Positions 39,792 to 52,200 of a stretch of 64,000 nt of DNA are shown here, piece after piece. Position 1 is the first letter of the stretch. The number at the start of each line of letters is the position of its first letter. Below the pieces are notes generated by a model. That model ran no database searches and had not been told where the DNA came from. It was given only the letters and a program-made list of their open reading frames with translations. Origin of the DNA: Antedon mediterranea (Eukaryota; Echinodermata; Crinoidea; Comatulida; Antedonidae). The DNA is taken from the NCBI RefSeq assembly GCF_964355755.1, contig NC_092673.1:28215001-28279000 (forward strand), read 5' to 3'. The translations under genes were made by a program, and so were the position numbers.

Positions 39792-39942
39792 CAGGGGCGG
39801 ATCCAGGGTGAGCTCTAACCGGGCTTTTGAAATAAAAATGAAATTATGAACTACGGTATACTTTTGATAAATTTTTGGAAGATTATAATTTATTATATGT
39901 TAGCCCTCTCCGTTTAAAAAAAAAATCATGGATCCTCCCCTG
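39792..39942. mobile_element. hAT-like MITE (family B)
   Basis: Terminal inverted repeats CAGGGGCGGATCCAGG and TGGATCCTCCCCTG bound 151 bp of AT-rich sequence. Related elements are at 48321-48485 and, truncated, 15603-15680. It sits between exons of the uncharacterised gene. hAT assignment rests on the CAGGGG-type terminus; no clear 8-bp duplication was seen. Confidence 0.65.
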
Positions 39943-40084
39943 ATCTCTTATTACCTTTTGAATAATATAATACTATAAAGAAACTTACAACCTGTTGGCG
40001 CATAAAGATATTTAGAAAATACAATATAGAATAAGTTTAAAACGAAAGGAGGTCATTTTTATGCGCCTCCTGAATTAATTGCAG

Positions 40085-40734
40085 ATTGTTTGGAAACACA
40101 CCCGGAATTGTACGCAGACAAACTCCTTCGCATCCGTACGATCTGTACTCTCGACTCGTTAACGCTGTCACGTATTTACGCGCTGTCAAGGAAAAGGTAA
40201 GTTGAGGAAAAATAAGATAGCAGTTTTTATGGGGAAAATAAGATAGCAGTTTTTATGGGGAAAATAAGGGACCGAAAATCGACGACCGTGATTGACGTGT
40301 CGTCGGTCGTCGTCTGGACTTAGAAACCACCAAAACTATGAGGAACTTTCCCGCGTACTCACAATGAATCAGAATTAACATGACAGTCGTCGTAAATCGA
40401 AAACTCCTTTCAGTCTTCACTTTCTGATTTATTTTCACATGTTATTTTTCTTTAGGACTTTCAAATGTTAAACGACAGCTTAATTCCCATACGAAGCAAA
40501 TCGCCAAACTTGAGTCAAGTTTGGATCCGTGGAAAACGATTTCTAACTCCAGGATTAGTTGATGAAGAAGGAGAACTTTCAGCAGATTGGTGTTTACCTC
40601 CACTACCAAAACAAAAATCCCCGACAAGTCACCATATAGGAGTGAAGCTGCCAGTGTTTATGCGAAGGAGGAGGCAGACCGCGCGACAAACGATACCGAC
40701 GACTGAAAGTATTCGTCAAGGGGATAACTTTTGA
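40085..40734 (+). CDS. downstream exons of the uncharacterised gene
   Basis: Exons 40085-40196 (acceptor ATTGCAG, donor GAAAAG|GTAAGT) and 40456-40734 (acceptor TTTCTTTAG) join in one frame. They read LFGNTPGIVRRQTPSHPYDL, YSRLVNAVTYLRAVKEK, then DFQMLNDSLIPIRSKSPN and SQVWIRGKRFLTPGLVDEEG, ending at a stop at 40734. Entry needs two bases from the previous exon. The visible upstream exon supplies them only in a frame that contains stops, so either an exon is missing, an alternative transcript exists, or one base is wrong at about 39620-39690. The function is unknown. Confidence 0.5.
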
Positions 40735-42136
40735 AAGATGACGGAAGGTCGTGGAATAGCAGAGAGATATCAAACACTCCGGTATACCTATTACCCGTTA
40801 ATACATTTATATAATAACATTTAATTAAATACGTTGTTTAATATTTATTTGTTATTATTTGATAATTTTTTCAGATATGGCTTGACTGCAACGAAAGTAT
40901 TTCATCTGGTTCTGCTGGTATCAGAGGATAACATAAAGTAGTCGTACAAGGGTGTAACATCAATGACGTCACTTTCTCCGTGTTTGTTCAATTTCGCATG
41001 ACGTGCCTTGGCAATCGAACTTTGAAAAAAAAAACGAAAAAAAAACTGAACCAATAAGCGTATTAAATAGGCCTACATTAGATCCTCCTATTCAGGGGAC
41101 ACTTTCCCGTGAAACAAACGAAGACAAGATATTCACTATTGATTCAACAGACATCCCTAAAAACTGTCGAAAACATTGTGTTGGTTCCCAAAGTCGTCCC
41201 CATAATTATGTACTATATTAAAAACATTTCATATATTGGATTACTAATTAAGAGACATTAATTTATTGCAAATATTTCAATTCTAGAATATTGAATTCAG
41301 TATGTCTACAGACTTGGTAGTTTCGTCTATTTACTTACACTACCATGCAACACAATATAAATTGCTATTTCACTTCACATTGTAACTTTGAATTGAAATA
41401 CGATGTTTGTGTGTTCACACACACGCAACCGAACAACCGGTGAGCGGTAATTTTAAATATAAATTGTCACCATGCGTTCTTAAAAAATAATTTTAAAAAA
41501 AAACATATTTAAACAAACATAATAATTAATATATGGCTGCTTCTCGTCCATTAGAAAACCAACAAAAATTTAAATTTGAAACATAAGCGGCCATATTGGC
41601 GTAATAGAGCCACACATTTTTGATTCATCACACCAACATCCACCAGGCATGTTTATGCCCTCAGCTAGGCCTAGACTAGATAGGCATACATAATATGTCA
41701 GGGCGATGGAGGCATGTATACAGTAGAACAGGCTATGCACCCAATACAGATTTTGATACAGGCCCTAGGCCTAGCTTAACATACCTTCTCTTCAAAGTTC
41801 GACAGTAGTACTGTTAGGCCTATGTTATTTCCTGTGGTAGTCACAAGAGGCCATTGAGCCTTGTTGTCGGTTTTGCTTGTCTATAATTTTCTTCGAATTA
41901 TTAAAATCAATTTATTTATATCAAGGAGTGAGATGGTAAACTCCGGGGTTGGTAAACTGTGCGCGTGTATTAATTGTTGTTGTCCGCCACAACAATTTTG
42001 ACAAACGTTCGGATTGGTTGAATTTCTGAAGATTCAACCAATCGGAATTAACATGTCTACAACGTAGGGCAGTGCGTACTACGTCTCACGTGACAATCTA
42101 CTACAGAATTGTATACAATTTATGACTATACATTTT

Positions 42137-42293
42137 ATGTCTACACTATCATACTAGTTTGACAAAAAAAGTGTGATGTGCGCCCAAATATGGTAGTGCT
42201 ATTCCTAAATATGGTAGTGCTATAACATCACCATGTCCATATATACTGTAGGCCCAACAAATTTTTCTTTGATAGTGTAGACAGGGCTTTAGG
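42137..42293 (+). mobile_element. MITE family A copy
   Basis: Termini TGTCTACACTATCATACTAG and TTGATAGTGTAGACAGGGCT with the ATATGGTAGTGCTAT core. Intergenic. Confidence 0.9.
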
Positions 42294-42878
42294 TCAAACC
42301 AGTGTATGCAATGCAGCATGTCGTTTTAAGTTATTACTTTATACAATCCATAACATGATCCTATAATTGTTATTTAATCCTTACACAATTCGTGTATTCA
42401 ATCTAATTAAATATGCAACAGAATATACGATTACTATACTATATACCAGTCTGTGCTTGTTAATGTCTAAAATGATGGAAAATACCAGCCTTTAGGGCAT
42501 GTTGAGTTAAGTTAAATATACAGCAGTAAAAGTAAAAAGTTATTGAATAATAATTTAATAAAAATTCCTTGCACCTCAATTGTTAAATTCATTGAATATA
42601 CAATGAAACATGTAGGAATTTCCTCCATAGAATAACTATTCAAATATTATTCAGTACTGACAATTAACTGGCAGTGGTCGTAATCTCAAATTCAATTTCA
42701 TAATTAATGTATATCACAATCTAGGGCACACGCCATACAAAACACAAGGGTGCAAACCTATGCAAATTCCAATTAATTATTTTGGTAATAAATACAATAA
42801 AAGTTAATTCATAAATTAATACGTTTTTTTTTAAATATTATTTATTTATACCGGGTGATCTTTTCAGTAAAACACTGT

Positions 42879-42955
42879 TCTCCCAGAGGGCCCAGTCATG
42901 ATCAGTGGCTGTGATGCACTAGTACACCGGAGTAACCCCCTATTCGTCTCGGTGA
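42879..42955 (+). mobile_element. SINE body fragment
   Basis: CTCCCAGAGGGCCCAGTCAT, GATCAGTGGCTGTGA and ACTAGTACACCGGAGTAACC match the body of the SINE at 18185-18480; no tRNA head is present. Confidence 0.65.
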
Positions 42956-43218
42956 TGTGTATTTTTTATAGATTGAATATATAAATTATACAATAATATT
43001 ATCAATTACAATATCTGTAGTTCATTTAACTCTACTGAAACTGTTCAATTATGTCTGCGAAAATTAAATAATAATAATAAAGTATGCATTGTTTGAACAC
43101 AAACTAAATGCACAACTTCTGAAGTCAATCTGTTTCTTGACATATTATTATCATACATTGATCTTGTTCTGAAGACAAAAATGTCATTATTGTTATACCA
43201 CGATGAGTGAATAACCAT

Positions 43219-46200
43219 TTACACATTACTGCCATCTGAACCAATCAAATTAGTACCAATTGTGACATCATTAGTGACATCATCCATGCATTTCTGCGTA
43301 TTTTCTTGGGTAATTGTTGTTTCAGGATTTTTGTCAAGATCCGTTTTTCTCTTCGATGATGTTTCTTTGAACGTTCGTGGCAAACTGCTCGACTTTTGAT
43401 GAATATCTTGTAAATTAACCTTGGCTCTTGGTTCTACGGGTCTAAAAGGCGATGTCGCGCTAAAAGTAATCGGCGGACTAGACAGAATCTGGTTGGGTAG
43501 ATTTTCAGCTTTGCACGGAATCTCCATTTTGCGTTCATTTAACGATTGTCTCATTCTATCAAAGTCTATATTTAGAGTTGTATCTTCTTTCAAAGAGCAC
43601 TTTCTTGATGATCGTGAGTCTGTGCCGCCTGGACTGTCGGGTTTCGTCCACGACTGTATAGCATTGTCGATGGCCTCTTCGCTGTTCGGAACATGCTGTA
43701 GTCGTTCTTGTGCAAACATCTCTGGTGTGCTAGCGCCAGATGTCAGATTACTTGTGCGTGATATGTTACTTTGTCGTCTGTTTAATGATTTACTAGATTC
43801 CGATGAATCTCCTTGCAGTTCAATTATCTGCTTTTGAAGTTTAAAAAACCATGATTCCTGTCTTTGAATAATTTTCTTGAATGAAGTGACCCTGAATTCC
43901 ATGGCCTGCAAAATGCAACAAAAACAGCATTTAAGTCCAGAGGTGAGAATTATCAAACAAGCTTAGCAAAAACAACAATTTTGAAGTAATTATCATTTTG
44001 ATAATAATCAAAACAAATTATGTTGATATACTTTATCTTAGATGAGTCCTTTCCATAATATAAAAGATATATAAAATAATAAATTACACAATTATATTGA
44101 CTTTAGCAAAAGAGATAAATGCCAGCCCATGGCACTATCCTCTATCTTAAATTCAAAAGCTTTGTCTACACTATAACAAAAAGTGTGATGTGCCCAAATA
44201 TGGTGGTGACATGTTCAAATATGGTAGTGATACAAAATCATCATGTCCATATATGGGCACATCACATTTTTTGTCACATAAAGTTTGATAGTGTAGACAA
44301 GGCTTTAGATCGCAAATCCTTTCTATAATATAAAAATAACTGGTTTGATAAATAAAGCCTCAGTTTAAGCACTTCTTAACTAGATTGACTTAGGCAAAGC
44401 AACCAAATTGATAAATGTCAACCGAGGGCTTAATTTTCAGCAAAAACTTCAGCAGTATTTTCTTCTTACCTTCATTTTGGCCTTTGAGAGACTTTTAACA
44501 CTTTCAAGGTAACGTTTCTGCTCAACAATTGATAATTCCTTAAGTATAAGAACAATTGTGAATTTATATGAAGTATTGATAAAGAAAATGCAAAAATGTT
44601 ATTCAAAAGTCTGAACGAATTTGTATTCTTAGAAGCTTTGGACACTTAATTATAAGTAAGTAGTAATATGATACTACATAAATTAAAATTAACTGGAGGA
44701 CACAATTTATCAAAGGAGTGGCCGAGGGGTTACGCTAGGGGCACTGCAAACCACAACAATAATATTAGCACAGGTAATGTACAATGCTCTCATCATCATA
44801 TAGTTTTGGTAGTAGCAGTACAATCATATCTATTGTTAAAGGCTTTGATAAAAGTCCTATATAATGTTAAGCTCTGTCTACACTATCAAACTTTATGTGA
44901 CAAAAAAATGTGATGATCATGTCATATACTACAATATTTAGGCATATCACACTTTTTTTGTCAAACTAGTTTGATAGTGTAAACATATTTTATTAAAGCT
45001 TTCTCACTTGTTGTTCTCTAGCCTGTTCCAGCTCTGCTATCCTTGCTTTTGCAGCTTCTAATTGCAAAGTCTTCTGTTTACATGTGTCTGACAAATCTGA
45101 AAAAAAGAAAATAATACTGCAACAGTTTACATTTGGGTCATAGTTCAATTCCCATCGCTGCTCTCATATTATTGCAACCAGTGGCTAAATTCCCCATTCA
45201 CACTTAGGCTGAAGCCTTGTCTACACTTTTAAACTGACAAAAAATGTGATGTGCCCATATATGGACATGATGTCATATCACTACCATATTTAAGTATATC
45301 ACTACCATATTTAGGCACATCACACTATTTTTGTCAAACTAGTTTGATAGTGTAGACAGAGCTTTAGGGAACAATTACCCTTTAAAAAAATCTCCTATTT
45401 AAATGAATATAATGTAAGGAAAATAATTATTAGTGAAATACCTAATATTTATGAGAAATATCTCACTTAAGTGTGATTGGTGAATATGGTCACAGAACTC
45501 TACAGACTTTTGTGGGGCAACCTGTGTGTAATAACATGTTAAGTACTTACTATAAAGCTCCCTTCTTGATGCTTTCTTATACATTTGTAGTTCTTCCTTA
45601 CCCTGCTCACTTTCCCTCTCATCATCCACTCTCTCCTGGTATTTCATGTTCACTTCACCCATTAATAACAATTGACGATTCAGAAAATTTACCTGCATAA
45701 TTGAATTGTATATAATAACTTATAACTAAAATAAATAAAATACTTTTTTTTAGTGATCATAAATTTAAATAACAGCAGAAAACTTGGTTATATCTATTAT
45801 CAGAGAATCCAGCAGGCATGCCACCTGCCCTCCTAAATTTAGAAAATGACAGTGCAAAATATAGGACTTCATTTCACAATTTGGACACACCCCTCCCCTG
45901 TTTCAAAGTCAGTCACTGATCCAGGACTAGCACACAAACAAGGTACTGTATAGTGTTCAAATGACCAGTTGTGAGAATAGGCTAAAGCCCAAACAGATTC
46001 TGCACTCACTCCGTACATAACACAAATCACAATTATGTTAATTCTCTAAATATTGATCTCGATGTTTCTTCTTTTTTTTCTCATATTTCTCGTCACAAAT
46101 TTGATCTTCTATTCAGGCCACCCTTTGCTCGAACTGTCTGTTTTCAATCTTCACTCTTTCCTAGATTCTGTAAACTTTGGAATGGTCTTCCCTCTGAATT

Positions 46201-49200
46201 AAGTGAGCTTGCTCTCCTTGGTAGGTTTCGAGAATTCGAGACTAGTCTTCATCAACACTATTTCTTTTGATTTTACATGGTCCCTGCTGTATTTTTTTAC
46301 ATAATTTCTGTGATTTTTATTAATTAATTTTTTCTCGTCATTTATTTTATATTTATATTATATTTTATTTATGTTAAAGGAAAGTCTTTAAACAGTGATT
46401 GGGTTCGCTTGTGAAAATCCTGGCTTTTTGTTTCATTATATATTTTTATGTATTCTGTTGTAATTGTAATGAGCCGATATTGAATAAATCAAAATCAAAA
46501 AAATAAAGACACATGTTTATAGATTAAAACAATCTAAATACTGTACCTCACTTTCCAAGCGTTTTTTAACATCTAGTTCATCTAACAAGTTTTGTTTTTC
46601 TGTTTCTAAAATACAAAGACGGTTTTCTGCAAGTTTCCAATCCTGTAGAAAAGGAAATAATGATGAGAAGACATCAACAGAATAATAATGATAACGACCA
46701 TATAGATCACAATGAAATGACTGCTTGATCTCTTTCAATTCTTTTTTCTTTGATTGTTGGGAGCGCATGATGGATATGGAGCCACTAAAAATCACGTCTA
46801 CCCGCACCGCATAGCGCTATCATGATAAATATGTCAATGAGGAATGATGGTAAAATAAAATATAAAGTTCTGTTTACACTATCAAACTAATTTGACAAAA
46901 ATGTGTAATGTGCCCAAATGTGGTAGTGATATGCCCAAATATAGTAGTGATATATCATAATGTCCATGGGCACATCATATTTTGTTGTCACATAAAGTTT
47001 GATAGTGTAAACAGTTCTTAAGATATTGCAGAGAAACCTTTTTAATTCTTTCAACCTCTTGCTTGTGTTCTACCAGTAGTTTTTGCAGTTCTTTTTTTGC
47101 TTCTTGCAGTTCTCTAATAACCAATGTATTTTTCCTATTGGGAGAAAAACAATACAATGCAAGAGATGCCATTATTTTGCTCTGGTTTGACCCTATACTT
47201 ATTTATTATCATTATTTATTATTTAGAGCATTGAGATTGTTCTTGCCAAAAATCTTGCGTTAAGATTTTCTATTCAAATGATTTTCTGTTGAGCACAATC
47301 CGCTTACAATTTACCATTCAAATACAAAAACGAAGATTTATGTTGAGTACAAAAGTTCCCAATTAAATATGAAAAATATTTCATTTACATTTACATACAT
47401 TACACCACTTTTTATTGTTTTAGACTTAAATTCAGGTCACCTATTTCATCAATCAAATGGCAATATTACTCACCCTCTTTCTAGGCCTAGGTCCTTCCTC
47501 ATTGCTTCACACATAGAACTCAATTCATCTCTTTCTTTTCTTATTTGAGTACATCCATTTATCAACTCAAGCTTCTCTCGATGATAGTGTTTTAATTGCA
47601 TTTGTAATGCGTTGTTACCCTCTTCATATGCTTTAGCCTTCAAGACAAAATTCATTTAATTTAATCATTTTCTAAAATTTTTTCCACCTGCACCTGCGGA
47701 TATGACATCATCATGTGTTCATATATGGACACATCACATTTTTTTGTCACATAATGTTTGATAGTGTAGACAGAGCTTTAGGGAGTGGAGTAAAAACAGT
47801 TTTAATTACATCTATTGGTTTAAAAAGTTACTATTACTGCATGTTGGTTAAACAAAATTGTGAACGAACTTTGTGCGTTTTCCTTAGTAGTCTTCGGTTT
47901 CTTTGCTCGTGCTGTTCTCGTTGGTTTCTTTCAAATTGTAGTTGAGTGTGCAACAAGAACACTTGACCTTTTAACAGTTCAATTTCATCTGCAGGCGGAT
48001 GACCTGACAATAACATACAGAGAAATAATTTTTTTTAAATACTATTCAACACATGTAAATGAGGTTATGCAAACTATTGTCAAAAGCTACAAGAGTTCCT
48101 CAAGTAAATATATTTATTTCTAAATTGTTTATATTGATATACAAAACAAGAAAATACCTTACCTCCAAAATGAGTCCAGCTAATATGGTTTTGACTTGCT
48201 AAAGGAATTCTGATAAGAATAAACAAATTACAATCAATAGTGGGGGAGGGGGGTGGGAGGCTATCAATATTTACTAAAATAATAAATAAATCTTAAGCTC
48301 AGTTTGTATTCTCTCAATGTCAGGGGCAGATCAAGCATTATAGCGGGTGCTAAAAATTTCATAAATGATAAAAACGATTTGTTGGGTTGCAGAAAAATAA
48401 AAATATTCATTATTTTATTTTAAAAAGTGGTGGGGGGTGGGGAGAAGGCTAAAGCCTGTTTATCCCATGCTTAAATCCACGCCTGAATGTTTTACTGGGA
48501 AAGCGCTGTTTTAGATCTATCTATTAATCAACTTGAGCTATGCCCAACTATCATGCTTGATATTATTTATTACTAATTATCATTTAATAAATAATCAAAA
48601 TAATTTACTAAAAAACTTACCGACTGAGCTCTTTAGAATGAACATTCTCACCCAGTTCAATGTAGCGATCAAGTAATTCAGGCGGTGACAATGGAGACTG
48701 CCACGACAGTCTTCCCGACATGTCATTCGGCGTGTGGAAGCCGCCAGTGCTATCTCTTGACTCACATGCTGGCGTCGAGTTGGCCGATGAAGTCTGCTTA
48801 CGACACTGGTTCACCATTGGACTCGCCATATTTGGAAACATTTGCGCATAGGGATTCGGTGAACGTAGATCAGCAGTTGTCGTGCCGCTATGGTAACCAG
48901 ATACGCGATCTGGGTAATCAGAGGTTGAGCTACGAGCGCTTTGAGTATTCAAAGGCGACTCTAAACTATCGACTGAACGATCTTTTATGGGAGTGAAACG
49001 TTGTGATAGTGGTACAGACGGTTGATTTCCTTCAAGAATTTGTTTAACTCCAATGGATTTAGCCGTGCAATCACTGTTGCTGGGTTTATTATTTTCCTTA
49101 CAATCCTCAGATGTATTCGTCACTTCTATGTCAGAAATATTTGTTGTACCACTACTGCAATCAACAGTCTGTTTATCGATTGTAACTTGGTTATTATCAG

Positions 49201-52200
49201 TGGTTTTATCACTTCCATCTATCTCAATATCATCATCCAAGTCTTTGGAAAGACCGAAACTTTTAATTGCACCTTTGTTATCATCGTCACCACGCAACCA
49301 CTTTTCGTGAATGGTAGATATTTCCGAATCGTAAACTCTCCACAACGGTGGATACGTTTCATGCCGCGCTCTACGAGGAGTTTGCCGATACGCTTGGCTC
49401 TCACTGTTATAGTGCATTCTAGCAGTGCGTTCTAGTCTATCAAACGAGAAAGCCATTGGAAAGGACATGTGATCTGGTAATAAACATTCATCAAATGATT
49501 CTCCTCCCCCTTCATTGCTAACAATCAGAGACAATTCCTTGTTTATTCCATCTTCTGAAATATAAAGTTATCACTTAATTATTATTCAAGATGTATTGTC
49601 CTCCAAAAACATGAAAAATAGAGATTAAAAAAATCAGACTGGTGTAATTTTGTTCTTTCATTGTAAATGTTATGCGTGGGCAGAAAAACAATAAAAACAA
49701 ATGTATCTTACCATCTAAGTTAGAATCATTATCTGGTGACAGCTGTTTGATAACACCATGCAGTCTCTTGATTGTCACTGGCTCTGCTGAAAGATGTTTT
49801 ACCCTCTCGTTGGACTGTTGTCCAGGAAGTTTAATTTCTTCAAAAGAATCGTCTTTCTGTAAAGTATCATTCTGTTTATTTTTTTGTGCAAGTTCATGAA
49901 CTGTGATTTTAAGCTTACTAGCGCTAGAGGGCGTGCTAACATTAATAGCTGGAAATTCAAAAGGATCAGTCTTTTTGTATGGCGTCACAGGAACAGATTT
50001 GCTACCCTCACTGGATTTATCTAGATTCACTGCGGAAGTGTTTAATGATGTTATTGAGATTTGTTTTAGTAATGGTGGTTTGGATTTGCCAGATCCTCTT
50101 CCGCTGGAGATGTGCGTTAGCCTGCTTCGGAGGTCGTCTGCGACAAAAGATCGTGGAGATCCACCTGGCGTGATTTGTGGAGTAGGAGTGTTACCGGCAG
50201 ATGGTATCATGCCTCCAATGAAAGAGGAACCTGTCAAGCTGATGTCAGCATGGCTCGTGCTTGGAGATGCCGGTCTTGATAGTGGAGGGGTCGACAGAGG
50301 GCACATTTGGGATGGACTGAACCATGATTGGTCAGGATTCTCTGGTTGCAACACTCTATCTTTAATAGCTTCAGCTCCTAATTGTATAATGTTGTTCAAA
50401 TCTGGAAGATCCTTTGTGTTTTCAACTGTGGGAACTATACGAATAAATAAACAAAATCTTTTGTTTCAGAATTTCTTTCAGTTCTTTTATCATTATCATT
50501 ATTTTAATTTCATTTATACACATTTTAAGGCCAACATAATAATCATAAACCTACTAAAGGGTTTTGCTCACAAATGTTCATGTAATTTATTTCTTCTTTA
50601 CACTGGGTGACCTTCTCAAGCCTCAACACTTTATGAGATTGTGATTTGCCCATATAGGGACATGATGATGTCATATCACTACCATATTTGGGCATATCAC
50701 TACCATATTTGGGCATATCACTACTATATTTGTTAAACACACACACACACAGTATCCCAAACCTTACTCCATAGAGATAATGTCTATGCTTAGTCTCTGT
50801 CTACACTATCAAACTAGTTTGACAAAAAAAAGTGTGATGTGCCCAAATATGGTAGTGATATGCTCAAATATGGTAGTGATATGATATCGTAAATATATTC
50901 ATATATGGGCACATCACATTTTTTGTCACATAAAGTTTGATAGTGTAGACAGAGCTTTAGAGATTAAACTCTCAACTACATTTCTGTACTTTGATTACAA
51001 ATCCCCTCAAACCTACCAAATTTTGGGATATTATGTAACAATATAGAGCTTGTTTATAGCAATCAGATTTACCTGCTGAAATGATAGGTGAGGATGTTTG
51101 TCGCTGGCTTCTCTCTAGGTACTGTTTAAGGCGTGACGATATGCTGCGGTTCTCTCCCACTGATGAACTATTCAGGGATTCACTACCAGTATGCTCCAGT
51201 GAGTAATCAAGGGATACCTTCGCACATTCCATCAAAACATCATGCGCCTCCATCTTCCTCCATCTGTTACCAAGAGGAAAGGACAAAATGTGAGTGTAAA
51301 ATCCTTGGCTATAAACTTTTCAAAATACAAAATGTATAAGTGTAATACTTAGGACCAGTATACAGCAAAGCACATCTGAATTCCGGAATCATCTTCAGCG
51401 ATCATAAATAGAGGTATAAAAATACCTATGCTTTTAACACGTTCACTGCCACGGCGTATTTATACGTCAAAAATTGCGTGTCGCTACTTGCCAAGACGTA
51501 ATACTACGTCAAAATCGTAGCACTTTTGTATTGTATGTAGAATCGCTGGCAGTGGTGATTGGAACAGGAATTATCGCATGGCAGTTTATGAATGATGTAC
51601 GTAAACGATAATCTAAAAATATTTTGAATGACATCATGATAGTCTGTGACCAGATGTTACACTTTCAAACTGTAATTTAATATGTAAACGGGACTTGGCA
51701 CTGGGACAGAAATTACGGAAAATGCCTTGGCAGTCAATGTGTTAACACTTTGAATATGCTTATTTATTTCCACTTTTGAGACAATCGCTTAGAAAATAAT
51801 TGCTGGATTTTTTACATAATTTAGAGTTGTTCATCTTGCTTTATTTTACTACGTACTACTTTTGAATATTTTGCTGATAATACATCGTACAGTATGTTCA
51901 CTTTCAGTTTATAATCGCAATGTTCGAAAAATAGCATTTCATTTTTCATGTTTTTGAGGGACAATACCTCTTTAAGTATAATAAATTATTTATACTTACC
52001 GTGATGGATCGATTTCTTTACTATATGTATCAGTGATTAACCGTGGGTGAATTCGCATTCTCTCAAGCAGCGGCTGAATTAATACAAAAACATTATAACG
52101 TAATCATTCGTAATGTGCAGCACATACTACATCAAGAAAATCTACTTAATAAAAATTGTAGCTTATGAAATATAGATGTACAATATTAAGAATAGCGGGA

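Larger units (their letters stand above)
40735..43218. other. intergenic region before the TSC1 3' end
   Basis: About 2.5 kb, AT-rich. Holds a TAGGCCTA-rich patch (41670-41830), a 13-bp stem hairpin (CGGATTGGTTGAAT...ATTCAACCAATCGG, 42010-42046), a MITE at 42137-42293 and a SINE fragment at 42879-42955. An open frame at 41003-41221 lacks splice or family support. Confidence 0.45.

Noticed and set aside
41003-41221. 72-codon Lys-rich frame
   Set aside because: Starts without ATG, dominated by an A-run, no splice or homology support.
43421-43837. 138-codon frame antisense to the last TSC1 exon
   Set aside because: Shadow of the coding strand, low complexity, no independent signals.
49903-50610. 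235-codon plus-strand frame across a TSC1 exon
   Set aside because: Antisense mirror of a Ser/Pro-rich coding exon; it has no matching family.
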